A stretch of DNA of 64,000 nucleotides from Micromonospora peucetia (GCF_900091625.1 NZ_FMIC01000002.1:5394001-5458000); one strand, 5' to 3'. Shown: positions 25,721 through 34,863, counted from the first letter of the stretch. Program-made: numbers and translations. The notes: a model not told the origin generated them from the letters alone.

Positions 25721-26766
25721 GCGGGTCCGGCCTCGCCCTGGCCGGCGTCTCGGCCGCGTACCGCGGGTCGACGGTGCTGCACGAGGTGGATCTGACCGTC
25801 GCCCGGGGCGAGTTGCTGGTGGTGCTCGGCCCGTCGGGGGCCGGCAAGTCGACCGTGCTGCGGGTCGTCGCCGGCCTGGAGCCGGTCACCGCCGGCCGGA
25901 TCCGCATCGCCGGCCGGGACGTCACCGCCGAACGTCCCGGCCGGCGCAACGTGTCAATGGTCTTCCAGTCGTACGCGCTCTTCCCACACCTGACCGTCGT
26001 GGAGAACATCGCCTTCGGCCTGGAGGTGCGCGACACCCCCCGCCCGGTGGCCCGGGAGCGGGCCCGGGCGGCGGCGGAGACCGTCGGCTGCGACACCCTG
26101 CTGGACCGGCGGCCCGGGCAGCTCTCCGGCGGCGAACGGCAGCGGGTGGCGCTGGCCCGGGCGTTGGTCCGCGAGCCGGACGTGTTCCTGCTCGACGAGC
26201 CGCTCTCCAACCTGGACCTGGCGCTGCGGGTGCAGATGCGCGCCGAACTGCGGGCCCTGCACGACCGGCTGGGCGCGACGATGGTGCACGTCACCCACGA
26301 CCAGACCGAGGCGCTGGTGCTCGCCGACCGGATCGCCGTGCTGCGCGACGGGCGCATCGAGCAGGTCGGCACCCCCGACGAGATCTGGCGCACCCCGGCC
26401 ACCACCTTCGTCGCCCGCTTCGTCGGCTCCCCGGCGATGAACCTGCTCCCCGCGCACGGACCGGTGCGGCCCACGGGCACGGCACCGCCCGGGGCGACCG
26501 TCACGGAATCCGGCCGGCTGGAGATCGGCTTCCGGCCCGAGGCGGTCACCCTGGGCCCGGCCGACGGCGCGGAGGCCAGCGTCGACCGGGTCGAGGTGGT
26601 CGGCGAGGACGCGTACGCGTACCTGACCGTCGCCGGTGGGCACTCCGTCGTCGCCCGGGTGCCCGCCGTCCGCCGACCCGAGCGTGGCGCGGCGCTACGC
26701 GTCGGCGTGCGCTGGCGCGACGTGCACGTCTTCCACTCCGGATCCGGCCGCCGGTACGCCCCGTGA
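25717..26766 (+). CDS. Sugar ABC transporter ATPase, MalK/UgpC type
   Basis: ATPase of a CUT1 importer, 349 aa. Walker A GPSGAGKST, Q-loop MVFQSYALFPHLTV, signature LSGGERQR, Walker B VFLLDEPLSNLD and the switch His (HVTHDQ) are all intact. The C-terminal third (from about residue 250) is the TOBE/MDR regulatory domain with FVGSPAMNLLP and GFRPEAV. The GTG start overlaps the binding-protein TGA, and the stop overlaps the next GTG. An operon-specific ATPase is notable because many actinobacterial CUT1 systems share one ATPase encoded elsewhere. Confidence 0.94.
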   Translation: MSGSGLALAGVSAAYRGSTVLHEVDLTVARGELLVVLGPSGAGKSTVLRVVAGLEPVTAGRIRIAGRDVTAERPGRRNVSMVFQSYALFPHLTVVENIAFGLEVRDTPRPVARERARAAAETVGCDTLLDRRPGQLSGGERQRVALARALVREPDVFLLDEPLSNLDLALRVQMRAELRALHDRLGATMVHVTHDQTEALVLADRIAVLRDGRIEQVGTPDEIWRTPATTFVARFVGSPAMNLLPAHGPVRPTGTAPPGATVTESGRLEIGFRPEAVTLGPADGAEASVDRVEVVGEDAYAYLTVAGGHSVVARVPAVRRPERGAALRVGVRWRDVHVFHSGSGRRYAP

Positions 26767-27674
26767 CGGCCACGGACCGCCGTTCGCGCCGGCAGTTGGC
26801 GCTGATGCTGGCGCCGTACCTGGTCGGTCTCGTCGGGCTGGTGCTGCTGCCCGCCGCTGTGACACTGGCGCTGGCCTTCACCGAGTACGACCTGCTGCGC
26901 CCGCCACGCTGGGTGGGGCTGGACAACTTCGCGGCGCTCCTGGCCGACCCGGTGTTCCGGGTGTCGCTGACCAACTCACTGGTCTTCGCGCTGGTGGCCG
27001 TACCGCTGCGGGTGCTCTTCGCCCTCGGCCTGGCGCTGCTGCTGCACCGGCGTGCGGTCGGCGTCGGCAGCGCCCGCACCGCGGCGGTGCTGCCGACCGC
27101 GGTGCCGGAGATCGCCTACGGGCTGCTCTGGCTGTGGCTGCTCAACCCGCTGTACGGCCCGGTCAACCAGCTGCTTCGCACCGGTGGCGAGAACGGCCTG
27201 ACCGCGCTGGGACGCACCCCGCCGCAGTGGCTCACCGATCCGACCGACGCCCGCGCGGCGATCATTCTGATGAGCCTCTTCACCATCGGGGAGACCTTCG
27301 TGGTGCTGCTGGCCGCCCGCCGCGCGCTGCCCCGCGACGTCTACGAGATGGCGGCGATCGAGGACGCCACCGGCTGGGACGTGTTCCGACGGGTCACGCT
27401 GCCGCTGATGGCGCCGGTGCTCGGGCTGCTGGCGGTGCGCGACGCCATTCAGAGCCTGCACTTCTCCTTCGTGCCGGCCTTCGTGGTCACCGACGGCGGC
27501 CCGCCCCCGTACGCCACCACCTACCTGTCGCTGTTCGTCTACCGCACCGGCTTCGAGTATCTGCGCTACGGCTACGCCGCCGCCGCGACCCTGGTGATGA
27601 TCCTGCTGACCGTGGCGGCGGTGCTGGTGCAGTGGCGGCTGATCCGCCGCTACCGGGCCTTCTACCGGCTGTGA
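26763..27674 (+). CDS. Sugar ABC transporter permease, MalF type
   Basis: Permease of 303 aa that pairs with the MalG-type protein. The first helix is LALMLAPYLVGLVGLVLLPAAV. The family segment FTEYDLLRPPRWVGLDNF follows. The EAA loop is DVYEMAAIEDATGWDVFRRVTLPLM. GTG start overlaps the ATPase stop by 4 bp. The gene order propeller-G-SBP-K-F encodes a complete importer. The substrate could be a glycan released by the secreted propeller protein (inference). Confidence 0.92.
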   Translation: MTATDRRSRRQLALMLAPYLVGLVGLVLLPAAVTLALAFTEYDLLRPPRWVGLDNFAALLADPVFRVSLTNSLVFALVAVPLRVLFALGLALLLHRRAVGVGSARTAAVLPTAVPEIAYGLLWLWLLNPLYGPVNQLLRTGGENGLTALGRTPPQWLTDPTDARAAIILMSLFTIGETFVVLLAARRALPRDVYEMAAIEDATGWDVFRRVTLPLMAPVLGLLAVRDAIQSLHFSFVPAFVVTDGGPPPYATTYLSLFVYRTGFEYLRYGYAAAATLVMILLTVAAVLVQWRLIRRYRAFYRL

Positions 27675-27774
27675 GAACCCCGGTCCGGCCCCGATATTCG
27701 CGGGCACCGGTCCCGGGCGCCGTGACATGATCACGCACTGCGCCGACCGGGTGGCGGTGCGCGAGGAGGTCGGC

Positions 27775-28392
27775 ATGGAGTTCGAGGTACGCCGGATCGG
27801 GCCGGAGTCGACCGCCGAGGCGGCTGCCGTGCTCGCCGACGCTTTCGACGGGTACCCGTGGATGGCCTGGACGGTGGCGGCCGACCGGCACCGGGAGCGG
27901 CTGGAGGCGATGTTCACCGGCACCGTCGACGCCGTCGGCCTGCCCTACGGGGACGTCTGGGCGGCGGTGGACCCCGACGGCCGCCCGGCTGCGGTGGCGG
28001 TCTGGCTGCGTCCGGACCGGCCGGTGCCGGACGAGCTCTGGGCCGGGGTCGAGGCGCGCAACGCGGAGCTGGCCGGCGACCGCTACCCGGCGATGCGGGC
28101 CGCCGAGGCGGCCTGCGCCTCGCTGCGCTCGGCCGAGCCGGCGTTCCTGCTCGCCACCGTCGGCGTGCGCCGCGCCGACCAGGGGCGAGGGCTGGGCGCC
28201 CGGGTGCTGGGGCCCGGCCTGGTCGAGGCGGACCGCGCCGGCCTGCCGGCGGTGCTGGAGACGACGTCGGAGCCGAACGTGCGGTTCTACCGGCGGCTTG
28301 GTTTCGCGGTGACCGGCCAGGTCCAGGTGCCCAACGGGGGTCCCCTGGTGTGGGCGATGCGCCGTCCGACCGCCGCCGGCGAGCGGGTGTAA
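27775..28392 (+). CDS. GNAT-family N-acetyltransferase
   Basis: Acetyl-CoA-dependent transferase of 205 aa. The core motif is LATVGVRRADQGRGLGARVLGPGL, with the Q/R-x-x-G-x-G/A pyrophosphate loop, followed by the substrate-side segment TSEPNVRFYRRLGF. ATG 27775 is preferred because GAGGAGGT stands just before it; an ATG at 27727 would add 16 residues without a ribosome site. The substrate is unknown. It stands between the sugar importer and rtcB and shows no clear link to either. Confidence 0.88.
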   Translation: MEFEVRRIGPESTAEAAAVLADAFDGYPWMAWTVAADRHRERLEAMFTGTVDAVGLPYGDVWAAVDPDGRPAAVAVWLRPDRPVPDELWAGVEARNAELAGDRYPAMRAAEAACASLRSAEPAFLLATVGVRRADQGRGLGARVLGPGLVEADRAGLPAVLETTSEPNVRFYRRLGFAVTGQVQVPNGGPLVWAMRRPTAAGERV

Positions 28393-28420
28393 GGGCCGCC
28401 GGCCCGGGTAGCCGCCGGGG

Positions 28421-29839
28421 ATGGAGCTGGTCGAGGAGTCGCCGTACCGCTTCCGGATCGACCGGCACGACCCGATGCGGGTGCCGGGGGTGGTCTTCGC
28501 GTCCCGGTCCCTGCTGCCCGACGCCGGGGAGGACAAGGCGCTGGAGCAGGTCGCGAACGTCGCCACGCTGCCCGGCATCGTCGACGCCTCGTACGCCATG
28601 CCGGACGTGCACTGGGGCTACGGGTTCCCGATCGGCGGCGTGGCCGCCACCGACGTCGCGCACGGCGGCGTGGTCTCGCCCGGCGGGGTGGGCTTCGACA
28701 TCTCCTGCGGCGTCCGGCTGCTCGCCGCCGACCTGGACCGCGACGGGCTGCGGCCCCGGCTGGACGCGCTGATGGACGGCCTGGGCGAGGCCACCCCGAG
28801 AGGGATGGGCAAGGGCGCGGTGTGGCACCTGTCGACCCGTGCGGAACTCGACGCGGTGCTGCGCGGCGGTTCCCGGTACGCCGTCGAGCGCGGCTTCGGC
28901 GTCGAACGGGACCTGCACCGCTGCGAGGACACCGGCGCCGTCGACGACGCCGATCCGGCGCAGGTCAGCGAGCGGGCGATCGAGCGCGGCGCCCGGCAGG
29001 TCGGCAGCCTCGGCTCCGGCAACCACTTCCTGGAGGTGCAGGCCGTCGAGGAGGTCTACGACGACACCGCGGCGACCGCCTTCGGGCTGCGCCCCGGCCA
29101 GGTCTGCGTGATGGTCCACTGCGGGTCCCGGGGGCTGGGCCACCAGATCTGCACCGACCATGTGCGCACGATGGAGAAGGTGATGGACCGGTACGGCATC
29201 CACGTGCCGGACCGCCAGCTCGCCTGCGCCCCGGTCGCTTCCCACGAGGGCCGCGCCTACCTGGGCGCGATGGCCGCTGCCGCCAACTACGCCCGGGCGA
29301 ACCGGCAGCTGCTGGCCGACGCCGCCCGGAAGGTCTTCGCCCGGGTCACCGGCAGCCGGCTGGACCTGGTCTACGACATCTCGCACAACCTCGCGAAGAT
29401 CGAGACGCACGACGTCGACGGCGAGCGGCGCGCGCTGTGCGTGCACCGCAAGGGCGCCACCCGCGCGTTGCCGCCCGGACACGACGACCTGCCCGACGAC
29501 CTGCGGGACGTGGGCCAGCCGGTGCTGATCCCCGGCTCCATGGGCACCGGCTCGTACGTGCTCACCGGCGTGCCGGGGGCACCCGCGTTCGCCTCCACCT
29601 GTCACGGGGCCGGGCGGGTGCAGAGCCGCAAGCAGGCCGTGCGCTCGGAGCACGGGCTGGACCCGCGCGCCCAGTTGAAGGCGCGGGACATCGCGGTGCG
29701 GGGCGCGTCCCGGCGCGGCCTGGCCGAGGAGATGCCGGCGGCGTACAAGGACGTCTCGGCGGTGGTGGCCGCCGCCGAGAGGGCCGGGCTGTGCCGGCGG
29801 GTGGCCCGGCTGGTGCCGCTCGGCGTGGTGAAGGGCTGA
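28421..29839 (+). CDS. rtcB: RtcB RNA-splicing ligase
   Basis: GTP-dependent ligase that joins 2',3'-cyclic phosphate (or 3'-phosphate) and 5'-OH RNA ends, used in RNA repair. At 472 aa it has normal length. Manganese ligands are visible: Asp62 and Cys96 ([15 protein letters not shown]), the His202 region (GSGNHFLEV), His233 region and SHN at 321-323. The guanylylated His395 lies in CHGAGR. It converges tail to tail with the archease gene 8 bp away. Archease is the known activator of RtcB, so the pairing supports a complete repair module. Confidence 0.96.
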   Translation: MELVEESPYRFRIDRHDPMRVPGVVFASRSLLPDAGEDKALEQVANVATLPGIVDASYAMPDVHWGYGFPIGGVAATDVAHGGVVSPGGVGFDISCGVRLLAADLDRDGLRPRLDALMDGLGEATPRGMGKGAVWHLSTRAELDAVLRGGSRYAVERGFGVERDLHRCEDTGAVDDADPAQVSERAIERGARQVGSLGSGNHFLEVQAVEEVYDDTAATAFGLRPGQVCVMVHCGSRGLGHQICTDHVRTMEKVMDRYGIHVPDRQLACAPVASHEGRAYLGAMAAAANYARANRQLLADAARKVFARVTGSRLDLVYDISHNLAKIETHDVDGERRALCVHRKGATRALPPGHDDLPDDLRDVGQPVLIPGSMGTGSYVLTGVPGAPAFASTCHGAGRVQSRKQAVRSEHGLDPRAQLKARDIAVRGASRRGLAEEMPAAYKDVSAVVAAAERAGLCRRVARLVPLGVVKG

Positions 29840-29847
29840 GCGGCGGC

Positions 29848-30279
29848 TCACACGTCCAGCGTCACCGCGCAGGACCAGCCCTCGCCGTCGCCAGAGCCGA
29901 AGCGCAGCTCGTGCAGGGAGACGGCCTTCGGCACCGCGCCGACCAGCTCGACGGCGTCGGTGTCCGCCGTGCGCCAGCGCACCACAAGCCCGCCCGCGCC
30001 GTCGTCGGCCACGTCGGTGTGCAGCGGCAGTTCGCCCGCCGTCTCCATCCGGAAGATCACCTCGTCGAGTACGCCCACCAGCAGGTCCGCGTCGTCGCCG
30101 GCCGGCGCGCGGAACTCCCGCTGCGGGCCCGGGGACGCCCCGGCCGGGTCGACGAACGTGCCGACCAGCGCGGCGACCGCCTCGGCGACGCACTCCTCCC
30201 GGGTGGGCGCCCACGCCTCGAAGCGGACGTCGGCGGTGTGCGGCAGGCGGCGGTGCCCCCGCCCGGGTCGTCGCTGCAT
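29848..30279 (-). CDS. Archease
   Basis: Activator and multiple-turnover factor of RtcB, 143 aa. Family marks are HTADVRFEAWAPTREECVAEA at the N-terminus, DLLVGVLDEVIF mid-protein, and the C-terminal KAVSLHEL segment. The start is ATG 30279 with GGAGG 7 bp upstream; a GTG at 30297 would add six residues. It faces rtcB across 8 bp and follows the LLM-hemerythrin gene by 40 bp on the same strand. Confidence 0.92.
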   Translation of the reverse strand: MQRRPGRGHRRLPHTADVRFEAWAPTREECVAEAVAALVGTFVDPAGASPGPQREFRAPAGDDADLLVGVLDEVIFRMETAGELPLHTDVADDGAGGLVVRWRTADTDAVELVGAVPKAVSLHELRFGSGDGEGWSCAVTLDV

Positions 30280-30319
30280 GCCCCGATCCTCCGGCACCCG
30301 GCGCCGCGCGACGGCGGGT

Positions 30320-31939
30320 TCAGTTCAGGCCGAGCCGGGCGATGGGCTCGACGAGCTCGCGTTCCTCGTAGGCGAGGTGGGACAGCAGCGTGTCGCTGAG
30401 CAGGTCGACCGCCGCACGGAGCTCGGCCATCCCGTCGGAGACGGAGACGAACGCGACGAGGGCGCGGTCGACCCGTTCCAGGACGTCGTGGATCGCGTGG
30501 TGCTCCTGTTCCAGCCGGTCCAGCACCGGGGCGAGGCGGGCATCACCGTGCCGCAGGTGCGGGAAGATCCCCCGATCCTCCAGGGTGTGGTGGGTGGTGA
30601 CCGCCCGGCAGTACGACTCGCAGTACGTGCCCAGGGTCCACTTGTTCTGCCGAATGGTCATGGTGTTGATGTGTGAGCGGGCCGTCCCCGCGTCGACCAG
30701 CCCGGCACCCACCTGCTCGACCAGGTCGTACAGCCGGGTCAGTTCGGCGCGCAGGCCGTCGTGCACGTCGACGAGGTGCTGGGCGCCGGCCTGGTCGTGC
30801 GGGGTGTAGGTGCGCGCGGGGTCCGGCGCGGGGCCGGTGGGCCGGGTGGTTTCGTCCCAGACCCGGATCGCGCTGCGGCGAACGCCGTCGTCGGGTGTCG
30901 GAACGACGGCGAAGGCCCCCGCCCCGGCGAGCCGGCCGGAGCCGCCCGGTGACCCCGCAGTGGCGCTCGTCGGCACGCCGGCGCGGGTCCCGCCGGGCGT
31001 GCCGCCGGTGGCCGTGCGGGCGCCACCGGTCCCGCCGGGCACGGTGTCGGCGGCGCGTTCGCCCGCCACGAGTTCGCGTACGGCGGGGGCCACCTCGGCG
31101 GCGAAGCGCCGCAGGTCCTCGGGGTCGTCGCTGCCCAGGACGAAGGTGCTGATCCCGTCGCTGAGCGCGAGGTCGGCCAGTTCCTCCGCCCACTGCTCGG
31201 CGGGCCCGTCCAGCGGTCCCCGGCCGACGGCGGCGAAGCGGCCGGTGATGTTGAGCAGGCGACGCACGTCGGCCGGGTCCCGACCGGCCTGCCGCGCGGC
31301 GTCGTCGATGATCGTGTTGCCCCGGTCGAGGTCGCCGGGTTGCAGGTAGCTCAGCGAGGGCAGCCACCCGTCGGCCCGTTGCCCGGTCAGCGCCAGCATC
31401 CGCGGCTTGTACGCGCCGAGCCAGATGCCCACGTCGTGGGCGGGCGCGGGGCCCCGCTTCGCGCCGACCACCCGGTGGAACTCGCCGTCGACCCGGACGC
31501 CGCCGCGCGCGTCGACGTCCCAGACCTGGCGGATGACGTCGATCGCCTCGGCGAGGGCCCGTACGCCCTGCCCGGGGGAGAGTCGGCGCCCGCCCATCGC
31601 CTCGATGGCCTCCCAGAACGCGCCCGCGCCCAGGCCGAGTTCCACCCGGCCGCCGCTGAGCAGGTCGAGGCTCGCCACGCTGCGGGCGAGGACGGCCGGC
31701 GGACGCAGCGGCAGGTTCGTCACGTTGGCGGCCAGCCGCACCGAGCCGGTCCGCGCCGCCACGAAGCTCATCAGCGTCCACGTGTCGAGGAACGCGGGCT
31801 GGTAGGGGTGGTCCTGGAAGGTGACCAGGTCGAACCCGACCTGCTCGGCCAGCATGGCGAGGCCCACCACCCGCCCGGGTTCGGCGTTGCCGGGCGTCAG
31901 GAACGCCCCGAAGGTCAGCGGGTGGCCGTAGTCGCTCAT
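30320..31939 (-). CDS. LLM-class flavin/F420-dependent oxidoreductase fused to a hemerythrin domain
   Basis: Two-domain protein of 539 aa. Residues 1-315 are a bacterial-luciferase-like TIM barrel (FGAFLTPGNAEPGRVVGLAMLAE, GRVELGLGAGAF, ADGWLPS), normally using F420 or FMN. A Gly/Thr/Ala/Pro linker of about 80 residues follows. The last ~145 residues are a hemerythrin-like four-helix bundle with di-iron ligands in QHLVDVHDGL, TTHHTLEDRGIFPHL, EQEHHAIHD and LSHLAYEERE. The continuous frame with no internal stop or ribosome site argues for a real fusion. Start ATG has AAAGGAG. Possible roles include oxygen- or NO-coupled redox chemistry. Confidence 0.9.
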   Translation of the reverse strand: MSDYGHPLTFGAFLTPGNAEPGRVVGLAMLAEQVGFDLVTFQDHPYQPAFLDTWTLMSFVAARTGSVRLAANVTNLPLRPPAVLARSVASLDLLSGGRVELGLGAGAFWEAIEAMGGRRLSPGQGVRALAEAIDVIRQVWDVDARGGVRVDGEFHRVVGAKRGPAPAHDVGIWLGAYKPRMLALTGQRADGWLPSLSYLQPGDLDRGNTIIDDAARQAGRDPADVRRLLNITGRFAAVGRGPLDGPAEQWAEELADLALSDGISTFVLGSDDPEDLRRFAAEVAPAVRELVAGERAADTVPGGTGGARTATGGTPGGTRAGVPTSATAGSPGGSGRLAGAGAFAVVPTPDDGVRRSAIRVWDETTRPTGPAPDPARTYTPHDQAGAQHLVDVHDGLRAELTRLYDLVEQVGAGLVDAGTARSHINTMTIRQNKWTLGTYCESYCRAVTTHHTLEDRGIFPHLRHGDARLAPVLDRLEQEHHAIHDVLERVDRALVAFVSVSDGMAELRAAVDLLSDTLLSHLAYEERELVEPIARLGLN

Positions 31940-32067
31940 GTCAGCACTCCTTTCCGCTCCGCAGCCTCTCACGCGGGTCAGGGCGGTCCCTGAGCCGTCC
32001 CCGAAAACCGGCCCGGACGCCACCCGCGGGCGCGACCGGAGAGGGTGCCTGGCCGTACGGTCGGCGG

Positions 32068-32670
32068 GTGCGGATCACGAAGTTCACCCACTCCTGTGTC
32101 CGGCTGGAACACGACGGCGGTGTGTTGGTCATCGACCCGGGCACCTGGAGCGAGCCGCGGGCCCTGGCCGGCGCGGACGCCGTGCTGGTCACCCACGAGC
32201 ACACCGACCACGTGGACGTGCTCCGGTTGGCGGGTCTCGGCGTGCCGGTCTTCGCGCCGGAGGGCGCCGTGCTGCCCGACCTGGCGCCGCTGCCCGTGAC
32301 CAGGGTCGACGCCGGTCGACGGTTCACCGCTGCCGGCCTCACCGTGACCGCGCTCGGCGGCCGGCACGCCACCATCCACGGCGGCCAGCCCGACTGCGCC
32401 AACCTGGGCTACCTGGTCGGCGACGCCGTCTACCACCCGGGCGACTCCCTGCACCGACCGGACCGGCCAGTCGAGACGCTGCTGGTTCCGGCGCAGGCGT
32501 CCTGGCTGAAGCTCACCGAGGCGATCGACTTCGCCAACGCCGTCGGGGCCGAGCGGGTGTTCCCGATTCACGACGCCCAGCTCAACAATCGGGGCCTGAC
32601 CAGCGTGAACGGCTGGTTCGCCGAGACGGTGCCCGGCTACCGCCACCTGACGCCGGGGGAGTCCGCCTGA
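32068..32670 (+). CDS. Metallo-beta-lactamase-fold hydrolase (UlaG-like)
   Basis: Metal-dependent hydrolase of 200 aa. The metal-binding HEHTDH is at residues 43-48, with further ligands at His91 region (GGRHATIH), Asp in YHPGDSL and His in FPIHDAQ. It opens with the MRITKFTHSCVRLE common to UlaG/UPF0173 proteins, which act on cyclic or phosphodiester substrates. The substrate is unknown. GTG start; no strong ribosome site. It diverges from the LLM-hemerythrin gene. Confidence 0.88.
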   Translation: MRITKFTHSCVRLEHDGGVLVIDPGTWSEPRALAGADAVLVTHEHTDHVDVLRLAGLGVPVFAPEGAVLPDLAPLPVTRVDAGRRFTAAGLTVTALGGRHATIHGGQPDCANLGYLVGDAVYHPGDSLHRPDRPVETLLVPAQASWLKLTEAIDFANAVGAERVFPIHDAQLNNRGLTSVNGWFAETVPGYRHLTPGESA

Positions 32671-32745
32671 CCGTGCGGCGGCCCGCGGGGGCCTGCACCG
32701 CCACCGGGCGTGTCGTCCGCGGACCGACTGCTATACGGTCGATGG

Positions 32746-32964
32746 GTGAGGGTCGAAGAACACTGGTGGAACGGCGACACGTCCCGGCGTGGGCGTCGGG
32801 ACGTTTACATCCGCACTGACGGGCAGCGTTGGGACGTGCAGGTACGGATCGGCGGTGAGTCCGGCCGCACCCGGGTGCAGGAATGCCCCGGTCGCACTTC
32901 GGCGGTCATCCTCGCCGGCGCCTGGCGTGGCAACCACCCCGCCTGGCGCGAGGTTTCCGGCTGA
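32746..32964 (+). CDS. Small conserved-type hypothetical protein, probably leaderless
   Basis: A 72-aa basic, Trp-rich protein (HWWNGDTSRRGRRDVYI, QRWDVQVRIGG) of unknown function with no membrane segment. GTG 32746 is chosen because a -10-like TATACG (32732-32737) ends 8 bp before it, as expected for a leaderless mRNA; there is no ribosome site. A longer reading from 32710 would run through this promoter. A strong hairpin follows the stop. The protein could be DNA- or RNA-binding, but nothing proves that. Confidence 0.6.
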   Translation: MRVEEHWWNGDTSRRGRRDVYIRTDGQRWDVQVRIGGESGRTRVQECPGRTSAVILAGAWRGNHPAWREVSG

Positions 32965-32990
32965 CGGCCGCAGCCGACGCGCCAGCGGCA

Positions 32991-33026
32991 GCCGGCCACG
33001 AACGGTGACAGCCGGTCGTGGCCGGC
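32991..33026 (+). terminator. Strong hairpin after the small hypothetical gene
   Basis: Perfect 11-bp arms, GCCGGCCACGA (32991-33001) and TCGTGGCCGGC (33016-33026), enclose a 14-base loop 27 bp past the stop. No U-tract. Confidence 0.55.
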
Positions 33027-33091
33027 GTTGACCCGGCCACTTGCATCACTGTTCGTTACGCTCGGGTCACCGTCCGTTGGGGGGTAGCAGT

Positions 33092-33961
33092 ATGGGCAGC
33101 GAGATCGTCCCCGCGGTGATGCCGGCCGCGTTCATCGGCCACGGCAGCCCGATGAACGCGCTGGAGCTGAACCGCTACACGCAGGCATGGCGTGCCTTCG
33201 GGCGGGCGGTGCCGCGGCCCCGGGCGATCCTGGTGGTGTCGGCCCACTGGTACATCGGCGCCACCGCGGTCACCGCGATGCCCCGGCCGAGGACGATCCA
33301 CGACTTCTACGGCTTCCCGCAGGAACTGTTCGACGTTCGTTACCCGGCCCCCGGCCTGCCGGAGTTGGCCGAGGAGATCAGCGACGTCGTCCATCCCACC
33401 TGGGTCGGCGCGGACGTCGACTCGTGGGGCATCGACCACGGCACCTGGTCGGTGCTCACCCACGCGTTCCCCGACGCGGACATCCCGGTAGTCCAGTTGA
33501 GCATCAACGCGCTCAAGGGCCTCGACTACCACCTGGACCTGGGCGCGCGGCTCGCCCCGTTGCGCGAGCGCGGCGTGCTCGTCGTGACCAGCGGCAACGT
33601 GGTGCACAACCTGCGCGGGGTGAATCCACGCCTGGTCGACGAGGGCTTCGACTGGGCGCGGCGGTTCGACGAGGCGGCGAAGGACGTCATGCTCGGCGAG
33701 CCGACCGAGGCGGCCACGTTGGACGCCCACCGCGACTTCGGCCTGGCCGTGCCGACGCCGGACCACTTCATCCCGCTGCTCTACCTGGCCGGCCTCGCCG
33801 GTGCCGCCGGCAACGGGTCGGAGGTGCTGGTGGACGGGTACGCCTACGGGTCGCTGTCGATGACCGCCTACACGGTGGGGTTGTCCTGCCGGACCGAGGC
33901 CCCGCTGGCTGGCGCGCCCGCCCTGCCGACCGAGGTACCGCTCGACTCCTCCAACATCTGA
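33092..33961 (+). CDS. Extradiol ring-cleavage dioxygenase, LigB/4,5-DOPA type
   Basis: Non-heme metal enzyme of 289 aa resembling YgiD/plant 4,5-DOPA dioxygenase. Putative metal ligands lie in FIGHGSPMNAL (His17), VVSAHWY, the HGTWSVL segment, and the later VVHNLRGV His. ATG 33092 has GGGGGGT upstream; the frame extends 51 bp further without a ribosome site. It opens aromatic diols, but the natural substrate is unknown. It stands alone. Confidence 0.9.
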   Translation: MGSEIVPAVMPAAFIGHGSPMNALELNRYTQAWRAFGRAVPRPRAILVVSAHWYIGATAVTAMPRPRTIHDFYGFPQELFDVRYPAPGLPELAEEISDVVHPTWVGADVDSWGIDHGTWSVLTHAFPDADIPVVQLSINALKGLDYHLDLGARLAPLRERGVLVVTSGNVVHNLRGVNPRLVDEGFDWARRFDEAAKDVMLGEPTEAATLDAHRDFGLAVPTPDHFIPLLYLAGLAGAAGNGSEVLVDGYAYGSLSMTAYTVGLSCRTEAPLAGAPALPTEVPLDSSNI

Positions 33962-34022
33962 CGGCCGCCGCCGGGATCGGCGATCGGCCGCTGTGGCCGG
34001 CGGTGTCGATTTGCGGTTCCGG

Positions 34023-34844
34023 TCAGCCTGGGGCCTTGCGGCTGAGCTCTTCCCATGCCTGGTAGAGCTCGGCTCTGGCCCGGTCCAGTTCCTGGACCTG
34101 GTCGTAGGACCGGCCGCCGACGATGAGCCGCCGGGGCGGTTCCGGCAGCGCGGCCAGTTCCATGATGACGGGGGCGGCCGTGCTCGGGGCCGGCCCGGTT
34201 TCCTCGCCCCACATCTCGGCCAGTTCGGCGCGCAGGGGACCGTAGTGCGGGAGGGCCTCGGTCTCCGTGGTTCCCTTGGTGAACAGGCCGGTGTCGTAGC
34301 CGCCCATCTGCACGATGGTGACCTTGATGCCGAACCGCTCGACCTCCATCGCCAGCGCCTCGCTGACCGAATCGAGCGCCACCTTGCCGGCACCGTAGAA
34401 GCCGACGGACGCCATGCCGCCGGCGGTGCCCATCGACGTGACCTGCAGGATGCGGCCGGAGCCCTGCGCGCGCAGGTGGGGCAGGACGGCCTGGGCCACC
34501 CAGACCGCGCCGAAGAAGTTGACGTCCAGATGCGTCCGGATCTGCTCTTCCGTGGCCTCCTCCACCATCCCGTAGAGCAGCCCGCCAGCGTTGTTGACCA
34601 CGACGTCGAGCCGGCCGAAGGCGGCGACCGCGCGGTCCACGCCGTCGAACACGGCCTGGCGGTCGGAGACGTCCAGCGGGAGCCGGACGAGAGCGTCCGG
34701 GTACGCGCCGGCCAGGTCCACGAGCGGCTCGACGTTGCGGGCCGCGGCCACGACGCAGTCCCCGGCGGTCAAGGCCGCCTCGGCGAACGCCCTGCCCAGG
34801 CCTCGTGAAGCGCCGGTGATGAACCAGACTTTGGCAGTTGTCAT
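34023..34844 (-). CDS. Short-chain dehydrogenase/reductase
   Basis: NAD(P)-dependent oxidoreductase of 273 aa, classical SDR. Cofactor motif TGASRGLG is at residues 10-17, NNAG is in VVVNNAGG, and the catalytic Ser-Tyr-Lys are in VTSMGTAGGMASVGFYGAGK. GAGGAGGTGG precedes the ATG at the ideal distance. It diverges from a TetR regulator across a 17-bp perfect palindrome, so its expression is probably induced by the TetR ligand. Substrate unknown. Confidence 0.92.
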   Translation of the reverse strand: MTTAKVWFITGASRGLGRAFAEAALTAGDCVVAAARNVEPLVDLAGAYPDALVRLPLDVSDRQAVFDGVDRAVAAFGRLDVVVNNAGGLLYGMVEEATEEQIRTHLDVNFFGAVWVAQAVLPHLRAQGSGRILQVTSMGTAGGMASVGFYGAGKVALDSVSEALAMEVERFGIKVTIVQMGGYDTGLFTKGTTETEALPHYGPLRAELAEMWGEETGPAPSTAAPVIMELAALPEPPRRLIVGGRSYDQVQELDRARAELYQAWEELSRKAPG

Positions 34845-34863
34845 GGAATTCCACCTCCTCAAG

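Noticed and set aside
27914..30214. Very long minus-strand open frame opposite the acetyltransferase and rtcB
   Set aside because: It is the shadow frame of GC-rich genes; the translation is Gly/Arg/His-rich low-complexity text, while the plus strand encodes clearly conserved proteins.
31978..31993. Palindrome TCAGGG-CGGT-CCCTGA in the LLM/MBL gap
   Set aside because: Only 6-bp GC-rich arms, with no regulator gene adjacent; too weak to annotate.
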